7,521 nt of DNA from Candidatus Desantisbacteria bacterium CG2_30_40_21 (GTDB lineage Bacteria; UBA9089; CG2-30-40-21): contig MNYI01000054.1 of the NCBI GenBank assembly GCA_001873945.1, positions 1 to 7,521 of the forward strand, in the 5' to 3' direction. Shown here one piece after another: positions 1 to 5,323 of the stretch (positions are counted from its first letter, which is position 1; the number at the start of each line of letters is the position of its first letter). A program made the position numbers and the translations under genes. The notes beneath the pieces were generated by a model. The model saw only the letters and a list, made by a program, of their open reading frames with translations. It was not told the DNA's origin and ran no database searches.

Positions 1-34
1 CCCAGAATACCTATTCTCATTGCTTTTTATCACC

Positions 35-197
35 TTAGGAGTCAAGAAAAAATAAGTTGTCCACCAAGAGTCACTGAGTCGCTTGGCTGGCAAGGCGTGA
101 GAAGCGAGCATACTACTGTTCGTAAGCGACGAACAACGAAGCCAGCCAAGATGAATCGGTGGCACGACTGGACAAGTTATTTTTGCTTGACTCCTAA
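35..197. mobile_element. MITE-like palindromic element E1, overlapping the 3' end of obg
   Basis: Two 29-bp arms, 35-63 and 169-197, are inverted copies with 27 of 29 positions matching. Inside them a 10-bp perfect inverted repeat (CTTGGCTGGC at 82-91, GCCAGCCAAG at 141-150) and a weaker stem between about 70-79 and 154-163 would fold the whole 163 bp into one long hairpin. A TA dinucleotide sits at the tips (36-37 and 197-198), which would fit a transposon that duplicates TA. The right arm is also coding: read on the minus strand it gives the last six codons and the TAA of obg. No reading frame inside looks like a gene. The fold could also stabilise or end the obg transcript; the left arm supplies a T-rich run on the minus strand. 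The inverted repeat is certain; its mobile origin is inferred. Confidence 0.7.
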
Positions 198-1163
198 TAC
201 CTCTGCCACTCGCCAGATAAGTTGTTGTATCCCTTTTCCGGTTACTGCTGAAACAGCAAGGGGCTCAATGCCCATATGATTCATGTCTTTTTTTATTCTC
301 TCCCATTCCTCTTCTGTTTCAAGAATATCCATCTTACTGATAACCACTATTTGTGGCTTTGCTGATAACTCTGGATTGTACAAACTCATTTCTTTATTTA
401 AGGCATGAAACCTTTCTACTGCTTCCTGTGCCTCTAAAAGATGCACTAACACCTTTGTTCTTTCAATATGTCGCAGGAACCTATCCCCCAATCCTGCACC
501 AAGATGAGCGTCCGGGATTAAACCTGGAATATCAGCCGCTACAAAAGATCTGAATTCATCTATTTTTACTACACCCAAATTAGGATAAAGTGTGGTAAAT
601 GGATATTCACCAATCTTTGGATGAGCAGCAGAGAGTTTAGACAGAAGTGTTGACTTTCCGGCATTAGGAAATCCAATAATCCCAACCTCTGCTATGAGCA
701 TTAACTCTAAGGCTACCTCTTTCTTCTGACCCTTTTCCCCATTTTGAGCAAACTTTGGGGTTTGTTTAGTGCTTGATGCAAATCTGGCATTTCCCTTGCC
801 ACCAAGCCCACCGTAAGCAACAATCACCTGTGCTCCCTGGGTAATTAAATCACCCAGTATCATTTCTTTGTCAATATCAATCAATTTGGTACCAAGAGGA
901 ACCTTGATAATTAAATCATCCCCTTGTTTTCCGCGTTTATTACTTCCTTCCCCTGGTGCTCCGCTTTGTGCCCGATAGTGGCGTTTGTTTTGAATATCCA
1001 AAAGCGTTGAAAGATTTTCATCTGCCTCAATAATTACACTTCCACCCTGTCCGCCATCACCACCATTTGGACCACCATGAGGAACATACTTTTCCCTTCT
1101 AAAACTGATACATCCATTCCCGCCATTTCCAGATTCTACATGAATTTTCACAGAATCAATCAT
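177..1163 (-). CDS. obg: Obg family GTPase, ribosome assembly
   Basis: Obg/CgtA is an essential GTPase that binds the large ribosomal subunit late in assembly and is linked to stress signalling. The 328-residue product has the glycine-rich Obg fold (about 1-158, with GGNGC near 14-18 and the GGPNGGDGG turn near 30-38), then the G domain: P-loop GFPNAGKS at 164-171, the switch region FTT at 189-191, DIPG at 211-214, SKMD at 277-280 in place of the usual NKxD, and SAVTGKG at 305-311. It stops right after the G domain and so lacks the C-terminal OCT extension found in some homologues. The ATG follows the rpmA stop after only 2 nt, with no clear Shine-Dalgarno sequence, which suggests translational coupling to L27. 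The last six codons and the stop lie in an arm of the palindromic element at 35-197, so the natural C-terminus may have been changed slightly by insertion. Confidence 0.97.
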   Translation of the reverse strand: MIDSVKIHVESGNGGNGCISFRREKYVPHGGPNGGDGGQGGSVIIEADENLSTLLDIQNKRHYRAQSGAPGEGSNKRGKQGDDLIIKVPLGTKLIDIDKEMILGDLITQGAQVIVAYGGLGGKGNARFASSTKQTPKFAQNGEKGQKKEVALELMLIAEVGIIGFPNAGKSTLLSKLSAAHPKIGEYPFTTLYPNLGVVKIDEFRSFVAADIPGLIPDAHLGAGLGDRFLRHIERTKVLVHLLEAQEAVERFHALNKEMSLYNPELSAKPQIVVISKMDILETEEEWERIKKDMNHMGIEPLAVSAVTGKGIQQLIWRVAEVLGVKQK

Positions 1164-1165
1164 AA

Positions 1166-1417
1166 TTAAAGAGCCACAACATGTACGATTCTTTTCCCTC
1201 GTAATGCACCAAATGCGACATACCCATTGATTCTGGCATAAAGGGTATCATCAGACCCTTGACCAACATTTTTCCCGGGTAAAAACCTTGTTCCGCGTTG
1301 CCTGACAATAATTGATCCACCTGAAATCAATTGACCATCATGCCGTTTTACTCCCAATCGTTGGGAATGACTATCCCTTCCATTTTTACAACTTCCCATT
1401 CCTTTTTTATGTGCCAC
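1166..1417 (-). CDS. rpmA: 50S ribosomal protein L27
   Basis: L27 reaches towards the peptidyl-transferase centre of the large subunit through its flexible N-terminus. The 83-residue product carries the family signature KNGRDSHSQRLGVK near 12-25 and the RQRGTRFLPGKNVG block near 39-52. The start codon is GTG (1417-1415), preceded by GGAGG at 1430-1426 with 8 nt spacing. An in-frame TAG at 1432-1430 rules out a longer product. The protein therefore begins directly with AHKKG, as in Gram-negative L27, and lacks the N-terminal extension that Prp protease removes in Firmicutes, although a prp gene lies two genes upstream. Its stop is 2 nt before the obg start. Confidence 0.97.
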   Translation of the reverse strand: MAHKKGMGSCKNGRDSHSQRLGVKRHDGQLISGGSIIVRQRGTRFLPGKNVGQGSDDTLYARINGYVAFGALRGKRIVHVVAL

Positions 1418-1425
1418 GGTATTAT

Positions 1426-1430
1426 CCTCC
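1426..1430 (-). promoter_or_regulatory. Ribosome binding site fixing the GTG start of rpmA
   Basis: GGAGG on the minus strand, 8 nt before the GTG at 1417. The first G of this motif is also the last base of the in-frame TAG stop at 1432-1430, so translation cannot start further upstream. A weaker copy of the same segment lies just upstream (1445-1460). Confidence 0.85.
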
Positions 1431-1482
1431 TACAAATAATGTCACCTTCTACAATAATATCCCCCTGTGGGGTGCCCATACA

Positions 1483-1872
1483 TCATCCTGCCTTATGTCC
1501 TGCAACCGCATGGGTATTTCTCTTATATTCATTAACCTTATTCACCATTGCCTCAATAATATCTGAAAGCAAATCCTCATCATCCCTTGTTTTGGGAAAG
1601 ATACTATCCTTTTGAAGTATCTTTTTGGTTATATCTAAAGCAAGGTCTTTTTTATCCTTATTAGCCACCTGTGAGGATGAAGCAAGAAAATATTGTTCTG
1701 ACCCTCTTACCCCAATTTCAGCAGCCTCTATATACTTATCTGCGTAATCCTTTCCAAATCTTTTTCTTACCACAGATGCCAGATAAGAAATAGCTAAGGC
1801 TAAAAGGAAATTAAATATGGTGCCAACCACCAATAAAACAATAAGTAGATAGAGAAGATTATTTTCATTCAT
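1483..1872 (-). CDS. Small membrane protein resembling LL-H-type phage holins
   Basis: A 129-residue protein with one strong hydrophobic segment at about 6-33, followed by a basic stretch (RKRFGKDYADK, 36-46) and a soluble, charged, helix-rich tail. The tail holds an EAAE motif (49-52), a lysine-rich stretch with a leucine-rich helix (73-88), and an acidic helix (DDEDLLSDIIEAMVNKVNE, 97-115). This layout, one N-terminal helix and then a helical tail with EAAE, a lysine-rich helix and a C-terminal acidic helix, resembles the LL-H phage holin family, but the match is by eye. The ATG at 1872 is chosen because AAAGGAG at 1888-1882 is 9 nt away; earlier in-frame codons at 1881 and 1932 are badly placed, and the latter would translate a repeat-like spacer. 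It lies between prp and rpmA, where the operon usually has no such gene. A role in membrane permeability or in anchoring is speculation. Confidence 0.75.
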   Translation of the reverse strand: MNENNLLYLLIVLLVVGTIFNFLLALAISYLASVVRKRFGKDYADKYIEAAEIGVRGSEQYFLASSSQVANKDKKDLALDITKKILQKDSIFPKTRDDEDLLSDIIEAMVNKVNEYKRNTHAVAGHKAG

Positions 1873-1881
1873 TTTTTTCAT

Positions 1882-1888
1882 CTCCTTT
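1882..1888 (-). promoter_or_regulatory. Ribosome binding site of the holin-like gene
   Basis: AAAGGAG on the minus strand, 9 nt before the ATG at 1872. It directly abuts the alternative ATG at 1881, which therefore cannot use it, so the start at 1872 is preferred. Confidence 0.8.
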
Positions 1889-1911
1889 GTAACTATTCTG
1901 GGGATAAACTT

Positions 1912-1940
1912 ACCACAGAGGCACAGAAACACGAAGAAAA
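1912..1940. repeat. Possible dispersed CACAGAG-type intergenic motif
   Basis: The spacer between prp and the holin-like gene holds ACCACAGAGGCACAGAAAC followed by ACGAAGAAAA. Internally it repeats a CACAGA unit (1914-1919, 1922-1927). I recall very similar text scattered through intergenic regions of many environmental bacterial genomes. Only one copy is present in this window, so its repeat status cannot be shown here. Confidence 0.35.
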
Positions 1941-1945
1941 GCAGA

Positions 1946-2263
1946 TTAAGTCATTATAATCCGCACATATTCCTGATAATTTTCCTCTATCCTCTTCAAT
2001 CCCAATAGCATTGTTTCTAATATAATTGAGGATTCATGGATATTTGCTCCATTTGTAATGGAAAGATGCAATATCCCTTTCTCCTTTTTTATTCGTATCC
2101 CTTCTGGCAGATACCTTTTTAATCCCTCAACAGCTGTCTGTGCCACAGCAGATATTGCTGCACAAACAATATCGTCTCCCTTATTCTTATAATCCGCATG
2201 ACCTGTTACCAAAAATTCAACAATTTTCTGACTATCATCACGAACAATGGTAATGGTAATCAT
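1946..2263 (-). CDS. prp: Ribosomal-processing cysteine protease Prp (YsxB family)
   Basis: In Firmicutes Prp is the cysteine protease that removes the N-terminal extension of ribosomal protein L27, and its gene lies between rplU and rpmA. The 105-residue product has the family length and both catalytic residues: His22 in TGHADY and Cys34 in GDDIVCAAISAV, the same numbering as in the characterised S. aureus enzyme. The central VCAA-S-A-TAVEGL helix and the acidic C-terminal half also fit. Its ATG overlaps the rplU stop as ATGA (2263-2260) with no Shine-Dalgarno sequence of its own, so it is probably translated by coupling to L21. Oddly, the L27 encoded two genes downstream has no extension to cleave. 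The enzyme looks intact, so its substrate here is open. Confidence 0.9.
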   Translation of the reverse strand: MITITIVRDDSQKIVEFLVTGHADYKNKGDDIVCAAISAVAQTAVEGLKRYLPEGIRIKKEKGILHLSITNGANIHESSIILETMLLGLKRIEENYQEYVRIIMT

Positions 2264-2568
2264 GCCTGAAGTTCAGTAACCAACAGCCCGGTATATCTCT
2301 GCCTGTGTCCAGTCTTTTTTCTGTAATTTTTTCTCCTCTTAAATTTAGTGATGGTTATCTTTTTCTCTTTACCCTGTTCCATAACATTACACATTATTTT
2401 AGCATTTTTTACATTTTCCCCAACAAGGACTGAATCACCATTATTTACCATAATCACATGGTCCAAAACAACCATATCCCCTATTAATGATGAAATTTTT
2501 TCCACATTAATCCTTGAACCTTTTTCAACCTGATACTGTTTTCCACCTGTCTCTACGATAGCATACAT
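2260..2568 (-). CDS. rplU: 50S ribosomal protein L21
   Basis: L21 is a large-subunit protein that binds 23S rRNA. The 102-residue product has the hallmark start MYAIVETGGKQYQVEKG, the VLVGENV segment in the middle, and the basic C-terminal signature KFKRRKNYRKKTGHRQ (about 75-90) followed by the terminal L-V-TEL. The length is normal. The ATG at 2568 is preceded by AAAAAGGAG with the GGAG at 2583-2580, 11 nt away, a rather long spacing. It is the first protein gene after the three tRNAs, about 37 nt after the tRNA-Lys CCA end, with no terminator between, and its stop overlaps the prp start. Confidence 0.97.
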   Translation of the reverse strand: MYAIVETGGKQYQVEKGSRINVEKISSLIGDMVVLDHVIMVNNGDSVLVGENVKNAKIMCNVMEQGKEKKITITKFKRRKNYRKKTGHRQRYTGLLVTELQA

Positions 2569-2605
2569 CTTGACAACATCTCCTTTTTGAATTACTTGCT
2601 CTTTT

Positions 2606-2681
<76 letters not shown>

Positions 2682-2700
2682 ATTTAATATATTCTATAAG

Positions 2701-2772
2701 TGCGCCTGAGAGGACTCGAACCTCCACACACGGATCCGGAGTCCGTTACTCTATCCATTGAGCTACAGGCGC
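2701..2772 (-). tRNA. tRNA-Arg (anticodon CCG)
   Basis: Full cloverleaf on the minus strand. The acceptor GCGCCTG (2772-2766) pairs with CAGGCGC (2708-2702), with discriminator A at 2701. CCA is not encoded (the next bases are CTT), so it must be added by the CCA enzyme, unlike both neighbours. The D arm is GCTC/GAGT. The anticodon stem ACGGA/TCCGT holds loop CTCCGGA with anticodon CCG at 2739-2737, reading CGG. The T arm is GGAGG-TTCGAGT-CCTCT. Confidence 0.96.
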
Positions 2773-2785
2773 ATACTTATATTTC

Positions 2786-2861
2786 TGGTACGCCCGAGAG
2801 GAATCGAACCTCCAACCTGTGGATTCGAAGTCCATCGCTCTATCCGTTGAGCTACGGGCGC
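2786..2861 (-). tRNA. tRNA-Arg (anticodon TCG)
   Basis: Full cloverleaf on the minus strand. The acceptor GCGCCCG (2861-2855) pairs with CGGGCGT (2796-2790), with a G-U pair at 1-72. The discriminator is A (2789) and CCA is encoded at 2788-2786. The D arm is GCTC/GAGC. The anticodon stem ATGGA/TCCAC holds loop CTTCGAA (2830-2824) with anticodon TCG at 2828-2826, reading CGA. The T arm GGAGG-TTCGATT-CCTCT is nearly the same as in the neighbouring tRNA-Arg(CCG), which suggests a tandem duplication followed by divergence. It is the first gene after the promoter at 2874-2902. Confidence 0.96.
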
Positions 2862-2873
2862 ACTAATTTATCT

Positions 2874-2902
2874 ATGATACCAGAAAATTCCTGATTTGTC
2901 AA
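2874..2902 (-). promoter_or_regulatory. Sigma70-type promoter of the tRNA-rplU-prp-rpmA-obg operon
   Basis: On the minus strand a perfect -35 box TTGACA (2902-2897) is followed after 17 bp by TATCAT (2879-2874). Transcription would start near 2867, a few bases before tRNA-Arg(TCG) at 2861. It lies about 30 bp after the pabA stop. There is no hairpin-plus-T-run terminator between pabA and this site, so some read-through from pabA is possible. Confidence 0.8.
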
Positions 2903-2931
2903 TAGAAAATTTACCATAATCTGAAAATCCG

Positions 2932-3519
2932 CTACACTGCCCTGACAAAGTTGCGCAACAAATCCTTACCTGCCTTAGTCAAAATAGATTCTGGATGAAA
3001 TTGTACCCCTTCCACAGCATATTCCTTATGCCTTACCCCCATTATTTCTTCATCCTCTGTCCACGCAGTAACGAAAAGACACTCAGGCAATGTCTCCCTG
3101 CAAATGGTTAGAGAGTGGTATCTTGTTGCCACAAATGGGCTTTCAATATTAGCATAGATCCTTTGACCATCATGATGCACAAGAGATGTCTTCCCATGCA
3201 TCAACTGTCTGGCACGAATAATATCACCGCCAAAGGCATAGCCTATGCTTTGATGTCCAAGGCATACCCCGAGAATAGCAATTTTGCTGGCAAATTCCTT
3301 AACTACGGCAACAGATATGCCAGCCTCTTTTGGGGTGCATGGACCTGGTGAGATAATAATGGCATCTGGCTGCATTCGTTTAATCTCATCAAGTGAAATC
3401 TTGTCATTTCGTTTGACAACCACACATGAGGCAATATTTTCTCCTTCAAGACCTATCTCGCCAAGGTACTGGACTAAATTATAGGTAAAAGAATCATAGT
3501 TATCGATTAATAATATCAT
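2932..3519 (-). CDS. pabA: Glutamine amidotransferase subunit of aminodeoxychorismate/anthranilate synthase
   Basis: The class I glutamine amidotransferase that releases ammonia from glutamine for its partner (PabB or TrpE), which converts chorismate to aminodeoxychorismate (folate) or anthranilate (tryptophan). With the ATG at 3519 the product has 195 residues, the normal length of a stand-alone subunit. Visible motifs are LLIDNYDSFTYNLVQYLGE at 3-21, the oxyanion region IISPGPCTP at 55-63, the nucleophile elbow GVCLGHQSIG with Cys86, and the HPES motif with His175 and Glu177; HGKTS at 108-112 is also typical. The ATG is preferred because GAGGTG (3531-3526) is 6 nt before it; an in-frame GTG at 3528 lies inside that site. 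With no partner gene in the window, PabA and TrpG cannot be told apart, and many bacteria use one protein for both pathways. Confidence 0.95.
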   Translation of the reverse strand: MILLIDNYDSFTYNLVQYLGEIGLEGENIASCVVVKRNDKISLDEIKRMQPDAIIISPGPCTPKEAGISVAVVKEFASKIAILGVCLGHQSIGYAFGGDIIRARQLMHGKTSLVHHDGQRIYANIESPFVATRYHSLTICRETLPECLFVTAWTEDEEIMGVRHKEYAVEGVQFHPESILTKAGKDLLRNFVRAV

Positions 3520-3525
3520 AATTAA

Positions 3526-3531
3526 CACCTC
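3526..3531 (-). promoter_or_regulatory. Ribosome binding site deciding the pabA start
   Basis: GAGGTG on the minus strand, 6 nt before the ATG at 3519. It overlaps the in-frame GTG at 3528, so that codon is unlikely to be the start. Confidence 0.75.
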
Positions 3532-3543
3532 TGTTATTAGGTT

Positions 3544-3572
3544 AACATAAATTTAATCCAAATGCAAGTAAA
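3544..3572 (-). promoter_or_regulatory. Candidate promoter of pabA
   Basis: On the minus strand TTTACT (3572-3567) and TATGTT (3549-3544) are 17 bp apart, with four of six consensus matches in each box. It sits in the AT-rich gap upstream of pabA, where chance matches are common. No T-box or leader peptide rich in Trp codons is seen. Confidence 0.35.
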
Positions 3573-3590
3573 ATTATGTATTTTTTTTTA

Positions 3591-3619
3591 TTGCTTTTTA
3601 TAAAGATATATGATAGAAT
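3591..3619 (+). promoter_or_regulatory. Candidate promoter of the lipoprotein gene
   Basis: TTGCTT (3591-3596) and TAGAAT (3614-3619) are separated by 17 bp, with four and five of six consensus matches. Transcription would start near 3626, about 27 nt before the GTG start at 3653, leaving room for the Shine-Dalgarno sequence GAGGTGAT at 3640-3647. Confidence 0.5.
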
Positions 3620-3652
3620 AATAATAAATCTTAAAATACGAGGTGATGGATT

Positions 3653-4717
3653 GTGAAAAAGGTAATCATAGGATTACTGTTTTTAACTATTTGTACTGCA
3701 GGATGTTTGTCTAAAAATACGGTTAAATTAGAGTATAAGTGTAAACAGGGAGAGGTGTTAAAGCACAGGATAGTTTTGAGCAATACCTTTGTTCTTGATG
3801 TTAATCTTCCTGATATCCTTGTGGGCGTTCCAACACCCCCTCCAATCGAAACAGGTACAGCATCCCCTTCAATGGGCTCTACAATTAGCCAGCCAGTGTC
3901 TCGACTGAGGCATGAAATAAGTACTCGTTTAGAATTACTTTGTATAAAGAGTGTACAAAGTATTACACCTGATGGGATAATAACCATTGAGGAAAGGTTT
4001 GAACCATTAAGTGAAGAGATTTTGATTAACAAAGAATCTACCTTGCTGGAAGGTTGTTCCATTTCTGATGTCTTACGGGATAAGGTGATAACCCTGAAGA
4101 TAACAGGGGATGGAAGTATCTTAAGTACAGAGGGTGCGGATGAATTATTAAAGGATATTCACAATAGGACAAGTTCTCTGAGCATGGATGCAACCTTTCG
4201 TTTAAGAATAGGAGATGCATTGAGATATGAGATAGAGCAACTAATTCAGCAAAGCATCACTATGTTTCCAGAAGAAAAATTGACTAAAGGTGATGCATGG
4301 AAGAGACCAATCATTGTAGCCTTGCCTATTATTGGTATCAAATCTACAGTTACTCATACAAATTCGTTTGAAGGGTTTTCCACTGCAAATGGATATGATT
4401 GTGCAAAATTGACAGGTTCCATTACGGCAACAATCTCAGATGAAAAACCTAAATTATCCAATCTTATTGGAGAAATGTTTGCAGAAAAAATAGCACAACA
4501 AGGGTTTTCTACAGAGCTGCATGTTGGTGGGGCTAAAACAGGCAACATCTTGACCTATTTTGCTCATAAAGAAGGTAAAATAATAAAAGAGCAAATAACA
4601 GAGGAAGGGTTTATAAATATTACTGCTCCAGTTATGTTCGGGTCATCTACCATGGGTGAGATTAAGATAAAAATGACAAGTAATACAAAGTATATAGCGG
4701 GAAAATATAAGGAATAA
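3653..4717 (+). CDS. Predicted lipoprotein, DUF6263-like
   Basis: A 354-residue exported protein of unknown function. The first 18 residues form a lipoprotein signal: a KK start, a hydrophobic run, and TAG-Cys18, after which the chain would be lipid-anchored; position -3 is Thr rather than the usual Leu, so the lipobox is not ideal. The mature protein opens with a beta-rich segment (VKLEYKCKQGEVLKHRI, 24-40), then a Pro/Thr/Ser-rich linker at about 59-81. A second motif, FPEEKLTKGDAWKR at 205-218, together with the first, recalls the DUF6263 family of secreted bacterial proteins. I judge that match by eye only. The start is GTG, 5 nt after GAGGTGAT (3640-3647). The phasin-like gene follows after 20 nt with its own Shine-Dalgarno sequence, probably in the same transcript. 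It runs divergently from pabA. Confidence 0.8.
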   Translation: MKKVIIGLLFLTICTAGCLSKNTVKLEYKCKQGEVLKHRIVLSNTFVLDVNLPDILVGVPTPPPIETGTASPSMGSTISQPVSRLRHEISTRLELLCIKSVQSITPDGIITIEERFEPLSEEILINKESTLLEGCSISDVLRDKVITLKITGDGSILSTEGADELLKDIHNRTSSLSMDATFRLRIGDALRYEIEQLIQQSITMFPEEKLTKGDAWKRPIIVALPIIGIKSTVTHTNSFEGFSTANGYDCAKLTGSITATISDEKPKLSNLIGEMFAEKIAQQGFSTELHVGGAKTGNILTYFAHKEGKIIKEQITEEGFINITAPVMFGSSTMGEIKIKMTSNTKYIAGKYKE

Positions 4718-4737
4718 ATTAAATTGGAGGTAAAGAA

Positions 4738-5031
4738 ATGAGTCATCAAGAATTAGAATTGGCAAAAAAGGTTTTTCTCTCCGGGCTTGGGATTGCTGCT
4801 CTGGCTAAGGAAAAGGTTGAATGTGTGGTAAATGAGCTTGTCCAGAGAGGGGATGTAACGAAAAAGGATGCCGATGGAATCGTAGAGGCATTGGTAAAAA
4901 AAGGACAGGAAACAGAGGGAGAGATACAGGGGATTATTAGAGCCGAAATAGTTAAGATAATGGACGAAATGGGTATCGCTACCAAAAAGGATATACAAGC
5001 TATTGAGGAAAAGATGAAGGGACAAGGATGA
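4738..5031 (+). CDS. Phasin-like small helical protein (PHA granule-associated type)
   Basis: A 97-residue charged protein without signal peptide. It begins with an amphipathic helix (about 4-34, with the small-residue patch SGLGIAALAKEK) and a turn, RGDVTKKDADG (37-47). After a second helix (48-76) it ends in a typical pattern of the family, MGIATKKDIQAIEEKM (78-93). That pattern and size match the short phasin-type proteins grouped as polyhydroxyalkanoate synthesis regulator phasins (COG3937), which coat or organise storage granules in some bacteria but are often found with no PHA genes nearby, as here. ATG at 4738 with GGAGG at 4726-4730, 7 nt away. It probably shares a transcript with the lipoprotein gene 20 nt upstream. 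A composite repeat begins 9 nt after its stop. Confidence 0.75.
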   Translation: MSHQELELAKKVFLSGLGIAALAKEKVECVVNELVQRGDVTKKDADGIVEALVKKGQETEGEIQGIIRAEIVKIMDEMGIATKKDIQAIEEKMKGQG

Positions 5032-5083
5032 GGGAACAGTAAGGAGCTGTCAATAAATAAACTTTACAATTTCCTCCCCTTAA

Positions 5084-5101
5084 TCCCCCGCCAACGGGGG
5101 A
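5084..5101. repeat. GC-rich hairpin downstream of the phasin gene
   Basis: TCCCCCG, loop CCAA, CGGGGGA: a perfect 7-bp stem 53 bp after the phasin stop. No T-run follows on either strand, so it is not a standard intrinsic terminator, although it could slow RNA decay or assist termination. It lies inside the composite repeat at 5040-5325. Confidence 0.6.
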
Positions 5102-5125
5102 CATTTGATGCAAACGAGAAGTAAC

Positions 5126-5157
5126 AGCTTGCAGGAGTTTATTTGTTGACGGCTACT
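5126..5157 (+). repeat. Direct repeat, copy 1 (internal copy of the element end)
   Basis: A 32-bp unit starting AGCTTGCAGGAGTTTATTTG, repeated at 5292-5323 with a single G/A difference. Its last 21 bases are the inverted partner of the left end of the element at 5040-5063. Confidence 0.9.
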
Positions 5158-5196
5158 AAGCCAGAATGGACAAGAAGTCCGTGCTCTCTGCGATCT

Positions 5197-5284
5197 GTCA
5201 TTCCTGCTTGTCGGGAATCCTTCTTTGTTAAGCACATCAGATGTGGCAGGATAAAAAGAAGGATTCTGGACAAGCCAGAATGAC
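5197..5284. repeat. REP-like double hairpin
   Basis: Arms 5197-5225 and 5256-5284 are inverted copies matching at 25 of 29 positions. Each arm also folds alone: ATTCCTG-CTTGT-CGGGAAT at 5200-5218 and ATTCTGG-ACAAG-CCAGAAT at 5263-5281. The bases differ between the two small stems but pairing is kept (one T-G pair in the first), as in REP/BIME units. A partial third copy (AAGCCAGAATG) lies at 5158-5168. Confidence 0.75.
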
Positions 5285-5291
5285 AAAGAGA

Positions 5292-5323
5292 AGCTTGCAG
5301 GAGTTTATTTGTTGACAGCTACT
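5292..5323 (+). repeat. Direct repeat, copy 2 (right end of the composite element)
   Basis: The second copy of the 32-bp unit at 5126-5157, differing only by A for G near its end (GACAGC against GACGGC). It forms most of the right inverted end of the 5040-5325 element. Confidence 0.9.

Noticed and set aside
4..17. AGAATACCTATTCT as a terminator or operator downstream of obg
   Set aside because: A 6-bp AT-rich palindrome with a 2-base loop and no T-run; likely chance.
1461..1472. CCCCCTGTGGGG palindrome before rpmA as a terminator
   Set aside because: The stem is only 4 bp and no T-run follows it; rpmA must be transcribed through it.
1312..1615. Two overlapping plus-strand frames of 84 and 94 codons
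   Set aside because: They are antisense to rpmA and the holin-like gene, with no ribosome binding site or recognisable protein pattern.
2700..2894. Plus-strand reading frame of 64 codons
   Set aside because: It runs antisense across the two tRNA-Arg genes; its protein-like look is a known artefact of tRNA sequences.
3631..4062. Minus-strand reading frame of 143 codons
   Set aside because: It is antisense to the lipoprotein gene, which has a signal peptide, a promoter candidate and a ribosome binding site; this frame has none.
5312..5317. TTGACA in the right end of the composite repeat as an outward promoter
   Set aside because: No acceptable -10 box lies 16-18 bp downstream.
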